Of a stretch of 64,000 bases of DNA, positions 15,081 through 25,500 are shown one piece after another. The DNA lies in NCBI GenBank assembly GCA_013361095.1, contig JAATWA010000002.1:62001-126000 (forward strand), read 5' to 3'. The translations under genes and the position numbers were made by a program. Position 1 is the stretch's first letter, and each line of letters starts with the position of its first letter. The notes beneath the pieces are model-generated. The model was not told the DNA's origin. It ran no database searches and saw only the letters and a list, made by a program, of their open reading frames with translations. The DNA comes from Pseudanabaena biceps. Its GTDB lineage: Bacteria > Cyanobacteriota > Cyanobacteriia > Pseudanabaenales > Pseudanabaenaceae.

Positions 15081-17285
15081 TCATGACTGAGGATCGGCAA
15101 ACTTTGCTAACCGTTTCACCAGATAAGTATATCTCTGCCGATCACTTACCTGTTTAACCGCCAACCCGATCGCCTTCGACTCCCCGACAATAATGGCAAG
15201 CTTTCGCGCACGAGTTAAACCAGTGTAGAAAAGATTACGAGAAAGCATCAGAAAATGCTGCATAAACAGAGGCATGATCACCACAGGATACTCGCTGCCC
15301 TGCGCCTTGTGGATAGTCGTCGCTCTAGCCAGAGCAATCTCATTGAGATCGGCATAATCATAGACCACTTGCCGATCGCCAAATACAACTGTGACTTCAC
15401 GCTCCTCCAAATCTACACCTGTAATCGTACCAATGTCACCATTGAAAACCTCACGGTTATAGTCATTCACTTGCTGCATAATGCGATCGCCTAAGCGGAA
15501 GATTGTATTCCCATACTTAATTTCTGGTTTAATCGCATCAGGAGGATTGAGCAACTGTTGCAGTACAGCATTGAGATTGCGCGTACCAACATCACCTCTA
15601 GTCATCGGACAGAGAACCTGCATATCTTGCTGAGGGTCAAAGCCCAGACTGGGTAACAACTCCGTAATAATGTCACAAATACCCTGCTGACCCGCTTCAG
15701 CATTCGGCATTTCCAGCCAGAGGCAATCAGATTGAGGCTGATTAGAGACTTTTTCCATGTTTGGAAACTTACCCGTATTGATACGGTGAGCATTCTGGAT
15801 GATTTGACTTGCCTGAGCCTGACGAAATACCTCAGTGAGCGTAATCACAGGGACTTGCTGAGAATCAATTAAATCTTTGAGAACATTGCCCGCACCGATA
15901 CTGGGAAGTTGATCGGTATCGCCGACAAGAAGTAGTTGAGCGCCCAAGGGAATCGCCTTCACCAGAGAAAAAGCCAGAAACAGATCCAGCATCGATGCTT
16001 CATCAATACCGATCGCCTGCGCCGTCAAAGGATATTCCTGATTGCGTTTAAAGCCCATTGATTTCGGGTCAAACTCTAGAAAACGGTGAATTGTCTTAGC
16101 TTCACAGCCAGTGACTTCCTGTAATCTTTGAGCCGCCCGACCTGTCGGCGAAGCAAGAGCAATCTCCTTCCCCATCGCTTTCCAGAGCGCGACAATCGTG
16201 CGGGTGGTGGTAGTTTTCCCTGTGCCTGGTCCACCTGTGAGAATAAGCACGGATGAATTTGCTGCCATCTCCACGGCTTCGCGTTGTTTGGGCGAGAGTT
16301 GGATATTTCTTTGGGTGGTGTAGCGATCGATCCAAGCATTGACCCGTTCAGGATCTGAATGATGTTTGTGTTGCAATAGTTGATAAACCCGTTCAGCAAG
16401 ATTTTGTTCCGTGTGGAAGTAAGTGGGTTTATAGCAAATAAATTCTCCTTCTAAGCCTTGCATCACTAAGCGATCGTTAATTGAGAGATGGAGAACAATT
16501 TTAGAGATAGTTTCAGGATCTGGTTGATAATCTTCGAGAGCAAGCAGTTTGATGGCTTTCTCTTCTAGTTCAGGACGCGGTAAATAGCAATGACCATCTT
16601 CCGCAGCTTCCCCTAAACAATGGAAGATACCCGCAATACTGCGAAACTCGGAACTAACTTCAATACCAATATTCCGAGCAATCTGGTCAGCAGTAAACAA
16701 ACCAATGCCATAGATATCTGTCGCCAGTTGATAAGGATTTTCGGAAACGGTCTGAATGGAATCATTACCATAGTGCTTGAAAATCTTCACCGCATAGGTA
16801 GTGGATACTCCATGTCCTTGTAGAAATACCATGACCTCCTTAATCGCTTTTTGCGTTTCCCAAGCAGTTTTGATCATCTTCACCCGTTTTTTGGCAATGC
16901 CAGGAACTTCTATCAGGCGGTCAATTTCATTTTCAATGATGTCAAGGGTATCCAAGCCAAAATGAGTGACGATGCGTTTAGCGGTGACTGGTCCCACGCC
17001 TTTAATCAAACCACTGCCAAGATATTTCTCAATTCCTGTAATTGTGGCGGGTTTAGTCTCGCGGTATTGCGTGACTTGGAACTGGTCGCCAAACTTAGGA
17101 TGCGATCGCCATGTGCCTTCTAGGGCGAGAGTCTGACCTGCTTGGATATTGGCAAAGTTACCGACTACGGTGATTAGGTCTTGAGCCTTGGGTACTTTTA
17201 GCCGCGCTACGGTATAGCCTGTCTCTTCGGAGTGAAAGGTGAGGCGTTCGATGATGCCTTGGAGGTAGTCGGTGTTGTCAGGCAT
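15081..17285 (-). CDS. recD2: RecD2-type SF1B DNA helicase
   Basis: A 734-residue ATP-dependent 5'-3' helicase. The N-terminal OB-like part (DYLQGIIERLTFHSEETGYTV) and helix-hairpin-helix segments (IKGVGPVTAKRI, LIEVPGIAKKRV) are typical of RecD2/RecD-like proteins lacking RecBC partners. Motif I is GGPGTGKT (351-358), motif II is IDEASMLD, and the C-terminal motif VI region is TTIHKAQGSEYPVVI plus TRARK. RecD2 helps tolerance of damage and replication fork problems. No other repair gene is adjacent; the next gene on this strand encodes the hydrolase, 41 bp further on. Length is normal for the family. Confidence 0.92.
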   Translation of the reverse strand: MPDNTDYLQGIIERLTFHSEETGYTVARLKVPKAQDLITVVGNFANIQAGQTLALEGTWRSHPKFGDQFQVTQYRETKPATITGIEKYLGSGLIKGVGPVTAKRIVTHFGLDTLDIIENEIDRLIEVPGIAKKRVKMIKTAWETQKAIKEVMVFLQGHGVSTTYAVKIFKHYGNDSIQTVSENPYQLATDIYGIGLFTADQIARNIGIEVSSEFRSIAGIFHCLGEAAEDGHCYLPRPELEEKAIKLLALEDYQPDPETISKIVLHLSINDRLVMQGLEGEFICYKPTYFHTEQNLAERVYQLLQHKHHSDPERVNAWIDRYTTQRNIQLSPKQREAVEMAANSSVLILTGGPGTGKTTTTRTIVALWKAMGKEIALASPTGRAAQRLQEVTGCEAKTIHRFLEFDPKSMGFKRNQEYPLTAQAIGIDEASMLDLFLAFSLVKAIPLGAQLLLVGDTDQLPSIGAGNVLKDLIDSQQVPVITLTEVFRQAQASQIIQNAHRINTGKFPNMEKVSNQPQSDCLWLEMPNAEAGQQGICDIITELLPSLGFDPQQDMQVLCPMTRGDVGTRNLNAVLQQLLNPPDAIKPEIKYGNTIFRLGDRIMQQVNDYNREVFNGDIGTITGVDLEEREVTVVFGDRQVVYDYADLNEIALARATTIHKAQGSEYPVVIMPLFMQHFLMLSRNLFYTGLTRARKLAIIVGESKAIGLAVKQVSDRQRYTYLVKRLAKFADPQS

Positions 17286-17326
17286 AAGCCAAAAGGACGG
17301 ATAAATGTAGCGATCGCTTTACCATT

Positions 17327-17390
17327 ATTAGCTAAAATGTTGTAGTGCTACAATTGATTGGCGATCGCTCAAATTAACCAGCGCAAACGA
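17327..17390 (+). repeat. 64-bp direct repeat, copy 1 (before a TA module)
   Basis: Matches 17920-17983 with about six mismatches; shared core GCTCAAATTAACCAGCGCAA. It lies just upstream of the antitoxin gene at 17416 and probably contains its promoter. Confidence 0.85.
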
Positions 17391-17415
17391 TTATTTTCTA
17401 TAGAAATCTAAAACG

Positions 17416-17613
17416 ATGACTATTCAACAAATTGAGTCGGCTATATTAGAACTTCCTCCTAGCGAATTTCGCAAAGTTATTGATTGGCTGTTGGATTTAG
17501 ATTATCAACGTTGGGATGAGGAGTTAGAGAGTGATATTGAGGCTGGAAAGTTAGATTTTCTGGCACAGGAAGCGATTGAGGATTTTGAAAATGGATTTTG
17601 CAAGCAAATCTAA
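17416..17613 (+). CDS. Antitoxin of a RelE-type module
   Basis: A 65-residue very acidic protein (IQQIESAILELPPSEFRKVIDWLLDLDYQRWDEELESDIEAGKLDFLAQEAIEDFENG). The C-terminal pattern D..WDxElExDxxaGKLDxLaxEAlxd is common in small cyanobacterial antitoxins paired with RelE-like toxins. Its stop TAA overlaps the ATG of the toxin gene (TAATG at 17611-17615). Direct repeats of 64 bp lie on either side of the pair. Confidence 0.8.
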   Translation: MTIQQIESAILELPPSEFRKVIDWLLDLDYQRWDEELESDIEAGKLDFLAQEAIEDFENGFCKQI

Positions 17614-17867
17614 TGCACTTCACAACCAGACGATTTTGGGGATATTACAAAGCTTTACCTGAAACTATTCAGGAGATTGCCGATCAAAGTTATGAGTTAC
17701 TGAAAACGAATCCATCGCATCCATCTTTGCACTTAAAGAGAGTTGGGAAGTATTGGTCAGTAAGAATTAGTAAGGAATATCGGGCAGTGGGAATTGAGGT
17801 TGAGAAGGGGATTTCTTGGTTTTGGATTGGTACACACGCTGAATATGAGCGTCTCATTGGGAAGTAG
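17613..17867 (+). CDS. RelE-superfamily toxin
   Basis: An 84-residue toxin: FTTRRFWGYYKALPETIQEIA, then HPSLHLKRVGKYWSVRISKEYRAVG, then WFWIGTHAEYERLI, the typical order for cyanobacterial RelE/HigB-type mRNA interferases. The ATG at 17613 overlaps the antitoxin stop and is preferred over an in-frame TTG 15 bp upstream. Basic residues in the KRVGKYWSVRISKEYRA strand and the terminal His/Glu/Tyr segment match the catalytic face of the family. Probably functional with its antitoxin. Confidence 0.82.
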   Translation: MHFTTRRFWGYYKALPETIQEIADQSYELLKTNPSHPSLHLKRVGKYWSVRISKEYRAVGIEVEKGISWFWIGTHAEYERLIGK

Positions 17868-17919
17868 TAATATTGGAGCGATCGCCTCTAACCCCACAAC
17901 GTCATAAATCACTGCGAAT

Positions 17920-17983
17920 ATTAGCTAAAATGTTACAGTGCCACAATTGATTGATGATCGCTCAAATTAACCAGCGCAAACAA
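17920..17983 (+). repeat. 64-bp direct repeat, copy 2 (after the TA module)
   Basis: Second copy of 17327-17390. Here it precedes the AT-rich gene at 18017. The pair of repeats therefore brackets the 17416-17867 TA module exactly. Confidence 0.85.
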
Positions 17984-18016
17984 TCTTATGAATGTAAGTA
18001 AGGAGAAATTTGTAAT

Positions 18017-18454
18017 ATGTCTAATTTAGATATTAACTCAACAGAAAGTAGAAACAACAAAGCATCTACCAGAAATATTGAAATTCCTCCATCTCTACAA
18101 GATCTCAAAACTGTAAAATTGATACATAGAGATTTTGCAAAAATGGTAAAAGACATAGAGGATTTTAATAAGCAATCAAATACTGATAAAATATTTGAAC
18201 ACCTAGTATCTGTTTGGGAAAATCATGAGAAAAATTATAAATTTAAGGTTGCATCCGTTAAAGAAAAAGATTTAGCATCTATTCAATTGATTCTTGAGCA
18301 AGAAATATCAAAAGCAAAATCTTATTTTGATTTATGGATAAATCAAAATAGGGAAAACTATTCTCAAGACGATTTTGATTTACAGCAACTCGAAAGAAGA
18401 TTTCTGAAAAGGGTTAATACTGACAGAAAAAAACATATAGACTACACAAGGTGA
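18017..18454 (+). CDS. AT-rich gene of unknown function (145 residues)
   Basis: Start preceded by TAAGGAGAA. The product is hydrophilic, helical and Lys/Glu-rich (IHRDFAKMVKDIEDFNKQ, LERRFLKRVNTDRKKHIDYTR), with no recognisable motif. It ends 4 bp before a second gene in the same direction that was later split by an insertion sequence. Both are markedly more AT-rich than their neighbours and lack HIP1 sites, which suggests recent acquisition as a two-gene unit. A defence or element-borne function is possible, but nothing in the protein shows it. Confidence 0.6.
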   Translation: MSNLDINSTESRNNKASTRNIEIPPSLQDLKTVKLIHRDFAKMVKDIEDFNKQSNTDKIFEHLVSVWENHEKNYKFKVASVKEKDLASIQLILEQEISKAKSYFDLWINQNRENYSQDDFDLQQLERRFLKRVNTDRKKHIDYTR

Positions 18455-18664
18455 TTGTATGGAAGAAGCATTTTTAGTTACTGGAATATCACAAGAAAGA
18501 GTAAAAGCAGAGAATTGTCAACATTCAGATTATGCGAATATTTTTCAATGTATATACTGTGATGGAACCTTACAATTAACTGAATCATATTGGAAACAAG
18601 ATTCTACTAAGGTTAAAGCTTATTTTAGCCATATGAATGGAGATCCAAATTGTGCTGGAAGAGT

Positions 18665-18673
18665 ATTGTCGTA
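18665..18673 (+). repeat. 9-bp target duplication, left copy
   Basis: ATTGTCGTA at 18665-18673 is repeated exactly at 19860-19868, just outside both ends of the ISKra4-type element. Confidence 0.9.
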
Positions 18674-19859
18674 GGGAGCATCTCAATTAGGCACTGAGTA
18701 ATTATACTTAGAAGAATAGAAATAGCCATTAAGATAAGCGCAACGATGTTTCAAAACTTGAGCAACATTGGACTTATTCCACTGAGCGCCAGAAATCTTA
18801 ATCCGACGACCAATCTGCTTAACCGTTGATTCAACAGAGCCTGAGCCAATAGTAAGCCCCTGTTGCTGTAGATAACCATACTCAGGGATGCGATGACGAT
18901 GATTGCGTAAATAATCGAGAAAATTGATAGCCCGTTTGAATTTACAGTCTGCGAACAGAATCATAGTCGCCTCAACATCGCCTTGCCAGAGGAAATCTTC
19001 AGCCTTAGTTAGACGGCGCAAAGAACCACCAACATTATAAAGGTGTTCTTTCAAATGATACCAATCGAGTATTTCAAACCTTTGCTCTGAAGGCGCTATG
19101 GCTGTAAATAAATTCCAGATACCGTCATGTCCATCGCCAAGACAAGAGAATATTTCGGCTAATGGTTGTTTTTGTACCCAATCAACTAAACCTTGATTAT
19201 TGAGAAAATAGGCGGCGATTGTCCCTTGAGCATTTACAGCTTTGTAGTCTTTCCACTCACACTTTTTTCCTTGCTCGGTTCGCAATCTCACTTTCCCGCC
19301 ATCAATACTCATCTCTTCTACTGTTTCTGTGGTTGTCATTTCTGGAAATTCCTGCTTTTGGACTAATCGTTGTTGACTGCTGTGACCGATCTTGATTCCT
19401 GTCAATTCTTCAACATTAATCGTGGTTCTGGCGTAGGACTCACTAGCACTTACCAATAGGCAGCATTTTTCTAGTTGTGGGCTTAATCTCGCTCTTGCTT
19501 TTACTTGCAACTTCTTCGCTTGCTTGCTCTTCAGCTTTAGTTCGCCGATACAGCTTTTTACTTTTCTTTCTTTCCCTGCTTTTGTCCCACTGCTTTTTTC
19601 GATAAAAAAATTCCCACGTTTGGACTGACGTTTTCCAGCATTTGCTCCCTCACGGCTATTTCTATGCCTTCTAGCGTTTTCAATTGCTCGGCATCTTTTG
19701 TTTCTGCATTCCGATACAGGATTTCCGCGATCTCTCTGGTGCAGGCTTCGAGTCTTGCTTGCTCTTCTGGTGTCATTTGCTTAGACGGGTTAATTTGTTA
19801 CTATTTTACCTGTGTTTTCTCTTAAGTATTTATACTTAGTGCCTAATTGGGATGCTCCC
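18674..19859 (-). mobile_element. ISKra4-type insertion sequence, 1186 bp
   Basis: Ends are inverted repeats beginning GGGAGCATC(T/C)CAATTAGGCA on each side, flanked by the 9-bp direct repeat ATTGTCGTA. The element contains one transposase in two overlapping frames. The ends and target duplication are intact, so the insertion is fairly recent. It lies inside the gene 18459-20709. Confidence 0.88.
18683..19776 (-). CDS. ISKra4-family transposase in two frames
   Basis: The first frame (19776 down to 19558) gives 72 residues (MTPEEQARLEACTREIAEIL...NVGIF), the usual N-terminus of cyanobacterial ISKra4 transposases. The second frame (open through 19558 and ending at 18683) gives the catalytic part with the DDE residues in EMSIDGGKV, CLGDGHDGIWN and GSGSVESTVKQ. 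The second frame is one nucleotide back (-1) and stays open across the first-frame stop, over an A-rich GGAAAGAAAGAAAAG stretch. Production of full-length enzyme by -1 frameshifting is likely, but a decayed frame cannot be excluded. Confidence 0.8.
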
Positions 19860-20860
19860 ATTGTCGTATGATGGTTCTGCAAGTTCTAGTTTATCGAGTA
19901 TTGTTCCAAGGGGACAAAGCACTCAAAAACTTGAAAAAATTGTTCTGCAATGTCTTCATCACTATTTATCTAGACAGTTATCTTTTTACTCTCTAACGTC
20001 GATTAGTTCGTCAAAATACAGATCAAACTCCATTCAAATATTTGTTAACGAAGAGCATCTGAAAAGACAAATTCAAAATAATAGGATTTCTTCAATACAT
20101 CCTGACATCAATTTATTATTAAAAACAGCATCTCAAGTTCTACAATCTGATTATTGTAGCAAGTATTTAAAGTCTAAGATATTAGACCTTGAGAAACAGC
20201 TAATACTAAATCCTATTTACTTAAATGATTTTATAGAATATCAAAAACTGCGTAACGTCTCTATTGATTTGACAGTAAAAAAATATTGTAAAATGCTAGA
20301 TGGACTTATAAAATACTTTCAATCTGGAAGCTCTGAAAAATTTAGAACAAACTTTGTTGAAGAAATTATCTTGGGAGATACTAAACTTACATTTCCAGTT
20401 GATTACTTATGGAAGGTTAGTGAAATTAATGTTTTAAGAAATTATTTTTCCATAAGTATAAACTGTGATGAAGACAGCATAAAAAGACAAAGAAATTCAG
20501 AGAGAAATAAGCTATCCAAGTTTGAGGTCACATTATTGCAATTGTTGTATAGTGATCCAAAATTTTTAAATCAAGCTTTTATAGATTTTTACTCAAATCC
20601 TTCTAGCCCGTCTCCAGAAGTTAGATTTATTAGATTTATATTAGGTAAGTTTTGGAAATCAATTAGATTTTACGACTGGTGCTTTATTTATGAACTCTAC
20701 AATAGTTGATTAATTATTACTAATTTACAGAAGATGACGATATCTCGGCTGATTCATAAATCCTGTTGTAATCAATCGTCAAATTTTGCAGAGCGATCGC
20801 CATTTAATGAGACTGTTAAAAGCAATACAATGACATCAACGCAATCTCAGCGCAACCTTT

Positions 20861-21289
20861 ATGCCCGCTAAAGACCTCTATCACGATAACGTTTGTAACG
20901 CCCTCATCAAAGACGGTTGGACGATCACAGATGATCCCCTTGTTCTCAGCATAGGAACCCGTTCTATCTATATTGACTTGGGCGCAGAAAAACTAATCGC
21001 CGCCGAACGCGACAATCAAAAAATTGCCGTTGAAATCAAAAGCTTTCTGAGTTCTTCTCCCATCCGCGATTTGGAAAATGCTTGGGGACAATTCTTTTTA
21101 TATGCCAGAGCGCTCAAAAAAAGAGAACCAGATCGTTGTTTGTACTTAGCGATTAGCCTCAGTACATTTGAGACAATATTTCAAGAAGAAGCTGGACAGC
21201 TTATAATTGAAGAACCAGATTTTCGTCTTATTGTTTTTGACCCTGATCATGAGGACATAATTCAATGGCAACCACAGATAACACCCTAG
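20861..21289 (+). CDS. xisH: XisH family protein
   Basis: A 142-residue protein starting MPAKDLYHDNVCNALIKDGW, the diagnostic N-terminus of XisH, with a PD-(D/E)xK-like nuclease core (IDLGAEKLIAAER...AVEIKSF). XisH and XisI were named for a role in excision of the fdxN element in Anabaena, but homologues are widespread in cyanobacteria without such an element and may act as a nuclease/partner pair. The 3' end overlaps xisI by 25 bp. A complete copy. Confidence 0.92.
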   Translation: MPAKDLYHDNVCNALIKDGWTITDDPLVLSIGTRSIYIDLGAEKLIAAERDNQKIAVEIKSFLSSSPIRDLENAWGQFFLYARALKKREPDRCLYLAISLSTFETIFQEEAGQLIIEEPDFRLIVFDPDHEDIIQWQPQITP

Positions 21290-21612
21290 ACTCATGGCGC
21301 AAAACCCTAGAAACTTTGCTCCAATATTATGCCGATCTTCCCTATCGCTATGGAGATGTGAGTGCTTACGTTGTTGTTAGCCGCGATCGCACCCACTTCA
21401 TGCTGATGCGCGAAGGATGGGAAAACAGTCGGCGAGTACATGGATGTGTTGTTCATGCCGAAATTCGTAACGACAAAATCTGGATTCACTACGATGGGAT
21501 CGAAGATGGCATTACTGATGAACTGGTTGCCGCAGGAGTTCCCAAAGATCATATTGTCCTAGCTTTTCATCCGCCTCAAGTGAGAGAGCATACTGGATAT
21601 GCTTTAGCGTAA
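21265..21612 (+). CDS. xisI: XisI family protein
   Basis: A 115-residue protein with the XisI pattern: LDSWRKTLETLLQYYADLPYRYGDV, then HGCVVHAEIRNDKIWIHYDGIEDGITDELVAAGVPKDHIVLAFHPP and a terminal REHTGYA. It overlaps the 3' end of xisH in another frame, as in most cyanobacteria. Partner of XisH; whether the pair controls excision of an element here is unknown, as no split gene with matching ends was found next to it. Confidence 0.93.
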   Translation: MATTDNTLDSWRKTLETLLQYYADLPYRYGDVSAYVVVSRDRTHFMLMREGWENSRRVHGCVVHAEIRNDKIWIHYDGIEDGITDELVAAGVPKDHIVLAFHPPQVREHTGYALA

Positions 21613-21699
21613 GCTCTGAGATGGTCGCATCATAAAACAGCGATTTATATGGTGTAATATATAGCTAGTAAACGCTTAAGATCTCTTAGGAGGTGGAAA

Positions 21700-22053
21700 A
21701 TGAACCAGAAAAGAATTACAGATCTAACCATAGAAGATCTCAAAGCAGTGATTACTGAAGTAGTAGTTACGCAGCTACAGCAATGGTTTGGCAAACCAAA
21801 CTCATCCGTTACCACAGTCAAACCAGAACCAACTATCCCTACCAATCAGCCCTACGTTAACGCCGAAGGCGTTTACATATTACCAACAAGGACACCAGAA
21901 GAAATTGCAGCAAGGGCAAAAGCATTGAACGATCTTTTCAGTGAATGGGATCTCCGAGATGATGCTGATGAACAGCGAGAGACATGGGAATATTTGCAAC
22001 AGGCTCTAGGCGAAGAATCGATAACTGAGCGTCCACTCTCACTCACCGCATGA
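21700..22053 (+). CDS. Antitoxin-like partner of the PIN protein
   Basis: A 117-residue protein with a strong ribosome site (AGGAGGT, 7 bp before the ATG). It begins ITDLTIEDLKAVITEVV and ends with an acidic segment (WDLRDDADEQRETWEYLQQAL). The last bases overlap the start of the PIN gene (ATGA). Position and acidity argue for an antitoxin; the N-terminal IEDLKAVI motif is common in cyanobacterial small proteins placed before PIN genes. Confidence 0.7.
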   Translation: MNQKRITDLTIEDLKAVITEVVVTQLQQWFGKPNSSVTTVKPEPTIPTNQPYVNAEGVYILPTRTPEEIAARAKALNDLFSEWDLRDDADEQRETWEYLQQALGEESITERPLSLTA

Positions 22054-22502
22054 TTGTTTTACTTGACTCAGCCCCACTCGGCATCCTATCAAACCCAAAC
22101 TCCACTCCCGCAACCCTAGAATGTCGCTATTGGTCAGAGAGATTAGTTGCCAAGGGTTATAGATTAATTGTTCCTGAAATTACCGACTACGAAGTTAGGC
22201 GTGAATTACTAAGAGCCAATAAATTAGAAGGTATCAGACGTTTAGATCAGCTAAAAAATCGATTGGAGTATTTACCCCTGACTACAGCAACGATGCTGAA
22301 AGCTGCTGAATTTTGGGCAGAAGCAAGACAAACGGGTAAACCAACAGCCAGTCCAGAATCCCTAGATGGCGATGTCATCCTTGCTGCACAAGCATCATTA
22401 ATTGCCGAATCACAGGGCGATCACATTGTCGTAGTAGCGACAACAAACGTGGGACATTTGGAAAGATTTGTAAACGCCAAATATTGGCAAGCGATCGCCT
22501 AA
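22050..22502 (+). CDS. PIN-domain toxin-like RNase
   Basis: A 150-residue PIN-like protein with probable active residues Asp6 (VLLDSAPLG), Glu48 (TDYEVRREL) and Asp106/Asp108 (SLDGDVILAAQA) and a C-terminal VVATTNVGHLERFV strand. Start overlaps the upstream gene by 4 bp. The second segment (LECRYWSERLVAKGYRLIVPEITDYEVRREL) fits the type of PIN proteins that cyanobacteria carry in TA loci. Substrate not known. Confidence 0.8.
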   Translation: MIVLLDSAPLGILSNPNSTPATLECRYWSERLVAKGYRLIVPEITDYEVRRELLRANKLEGIRRLDQLKNRLEYLPLTTATMLKAAEFWAEARQTGKPTASPESLDGDVILAAQASLIAESQGDHIVVVATTNVGHLERFVNAKYWQAIA

Positions 22503-22523
22503 GTTACAGAAACAAACATAGAT

Positions 22524-25500
22524 TCAACTCAAAAAACAGCCCAACCACTCAATCAAGAAATGCACCTGCTTATCCCCAGGCAGAAGAGCCAGACTCGTGA
22601 TCTTAATTCTCCCCTTCTCAAAAGAGAAACGATAATAGAACTCAATCGGAATCTTCGCATGAAGTAACTCCCAAAGCGAATCCGTCAGCTTCGAGTCCAG
22701 AAACAGATCGCGCCCATCCTCTGACGCATAAATGCGAAACACCCCAACCTTACGCGCCACCAACTTTAATTCCATAACCCTGAGCAATACCTGCGTTTCT
22801 TCAGGCAAAGCCCCATACAGACCCTCCCAAACCGCAGCCAACTTGAGAATCTCCTCCTTCGACTTCACCTTCGCCAAAGTCAAATAAGCATTAATCTTCG
22901 TCTCATTGTCTTCTATGTAACTGTCAGGAATAAAAGCCACCAAACGTGGCAACTGAAGCTCAGTATCCGCAACTTCAGGCAAAATCTTCCCCCGTAACTC
23001 ATTGATATATTCCTGAAGCAAATCCATGTACAGCGCAAAGCCAATCACATCCGCCTGACCCGACTGCTCCTCACCCAAGAGATCCCCCAAACCACGAATC
23101 TCCATATCACGCATCGCCAGTTGATAACCCGAACCAAGCTGACTAAACTCCTGAATCGCATCCAATCTCCTCTTCGCTGAATCTGTTAACTCAAGATTAG
23201 GAGGATACAGCAAATAGGCATGAGCCTGAATTCCCGCCCGACCAACGCGACCACGCAATTGATAGAGTTGCGCCAAGCCCAACTTATGAGCATCCTCAAT
23301 CACAATCGTATTCACACGCGGAATATCCAAACCCGACTCGATAATCGTGGTACAGAGCAGAATATCCGCCTCATTGTTATTAAAAGCAACCATCGCCGCC
23401 TCTAACTCTGACTCCTGCATCTGCCCATGCGCGATCTCCAATCTCACATTCGGCAACATCAACCGCAAAGAAACAGCGATCGCCTCAATCCCCTCAATAC
23501 GCGGTACAACATAAAACACCTGACCACCACGGTCTAACTCATGACGAATCGCCGTTTTCACTAGTGACGCATCATAGGCAGACAGATGGGTTTGAATGGA
23601 TCGCCTTGAGGGAGGAGGAGTTGCAATCACACTCATTTCCCGCACCCCAGAAAGTGCTGCATAAAGAGTACGCGGAATCGGCGTAGCACTCAGAGTTAAT
23701 AAATCCATATCACCCTTCATCGCCTTGATTTTCTCCTTCTGCAAAGTTCCAAAGCGTTGCTCTTCGTCAATTACCAGTAAACCCAGATCGTGAAACTCAA
23801 CATCCTTCGATAAAAGTTGATGCGTACCGACAATAACTTGAACCTTCCCATCCGCAACCTGTTGTAAAATCTGCTTGCGCTCTTTCGCAGGGCGAAATCG
23901 ATTCACAATATCCACTGTGAAAGGATAAGCCGCAAACCGAGTTTGGAGCGTATGAAAATGCTGTTGCGCCAGAATCGTCGTCGGAGCTAACAGAGCCACT
24001 TGTTTACCCGCACAAACCGCCTTAAAAATTGCTCTTACCGCCACCTCAGTTTTGCCAAAGCCGACATCACCGCAAACCAACCGATCCATGGGGCGATCGC
24101 TTTCCATGTCTTGCTTCACATCTTGAACAGCCTTGACCTGATCGGGCGTAAGTTGATAGGGAAAAGAATCCTCCATCTCCTGTTGCCAATCGGTATCAGG
24201 TGGAAAAGCATAGCCAACTAAATTAGCGCGGCGGACATAGAGTTGTAGTAAATCCCTCGCTAACTTGTAAATCTCCTTTTGGCACTTGCTGAGAGCGTTA
24301 TCCCACGCCTTTGTGTTGGCGATGCTGTTTAACTTGGGAGGTTTATTAGAAGCACTGCGATAGCGGGAGAGAATCTTCTCATTTTCCTGCGCGATCGCCA
24401 CCGCAGTCTTACCATCAGCAAACTCAACGATGTAATGCGGTTGCTTTTCTCCCTTCACTTCAATGGTTTCAAAGCGCGTAAACTTACCAATCCCATATTT
24501 ACGATGCACCACATAATCGCCCACATTTAGCTCGTCAGGATTAACTGATTTAGCCGTATTCATGCGTGAGGGATGCACAAATGTTGGTGAGGCTAATAAT
24601 TGCTGTCCGAATAATTCGCGATCGGTCAATAGGGCAAGCTTGCAACTAGGCAAAACAAAGCCTTGCATCTCCGTCAGTCCTGAATATTTCAAAATCACTG
24701 GTTTTCCAGCTTTCTGAATCCGTGCAATTGCCTGTAAATCATCAGGATCACTGACAAAGTTAGCAATGCAGTCATACTCCTTGAGCAAGGTTGCCACACG
24801 CAAAGGTTGAGATGAAATCAGGGTGACTTGATATTCCGATTTGAGATATTCACGAATGAGAGAAGCAATCTGGTCAAACTGATGGGGAACTATGGGAATA
24901 GAAGAACTGGCAAAATCAAAAATATTGGCTTTAGGTTTAAGCGATCGCTCACTAAGTTGAAGCATCTGAAATTTCTTTGCCTCAGTCATGCATTTAGCAA
25001 AGTCCCAATGCAATTTGGGTATATCGGCTTGCGATTGATTTTGATAAAGTTCTTCCACAGCTTCGTACCAGCGATCGCTATAGCTCTGACATTGTTCGGG
25101 TTCATCAAGGGCGACAATGAAGCTTTTGGGTAAGTAATGCAGTAATGTTGCCTTATGAGCAGTAACAAACTCATGCAAATCGACAGGGGCGATCGCGATG
25201 CTGGATAGGTCAGTGAAGCTTTTGGGATTAGTTGGGTCAAACTCTCTGATTTTCTCGACAGTGCCGCGATTACAGCTTAGGCGAACTGGTAAATTTCGAT
25301 TAACAGGAAACACTTCAAAACTAAATCCTTTGCGGCTCCATTGTTTTGATTCCTTTACTTCTTTGACTTCTTCATATCCCAATCTTGCCAGAGCTTCGGC
25401 AAGTAATTTAACTGATTGCGAATCGCCGATATTGAGATAGATGCTATGTTTTTGGAAGACTTGAGTGGATGGTAGATGGGGCTGTAGCGCGTTAATGGTG

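Larger units (their letters stand above)
18459..20709 (+). pseudogene. Gene of 351 codons split by an ISKra4-type insertion
   Basis: Removing the insertion element and one copy of the 9-bp target duplication joins 18459-18673 to 19869-20709 in frame: 1056 bp, 351 codons plus stop. The 5' fragment ends VLS-stop and the 3' part resumes YDGSASSS. The restored N-terminus has cysteines and a histidine spaced like a zinc-ribbon/CoiA-like start (FQCIYCDG...AYFSH...NCAG). The rest is AT-rich, helical and unrecognised. With the gene at 18017 it would form a two-gene operon. As it stands, neither half is likely to give the original product. Confidence 0.82.

Noticed and set aside
20861..21612. XisHI as evidence for an excisable element in this window
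   Set aside because: No split gene with matching direct repeats or an XisF-type recombinase is present; xisHI pairs are common without such elements.
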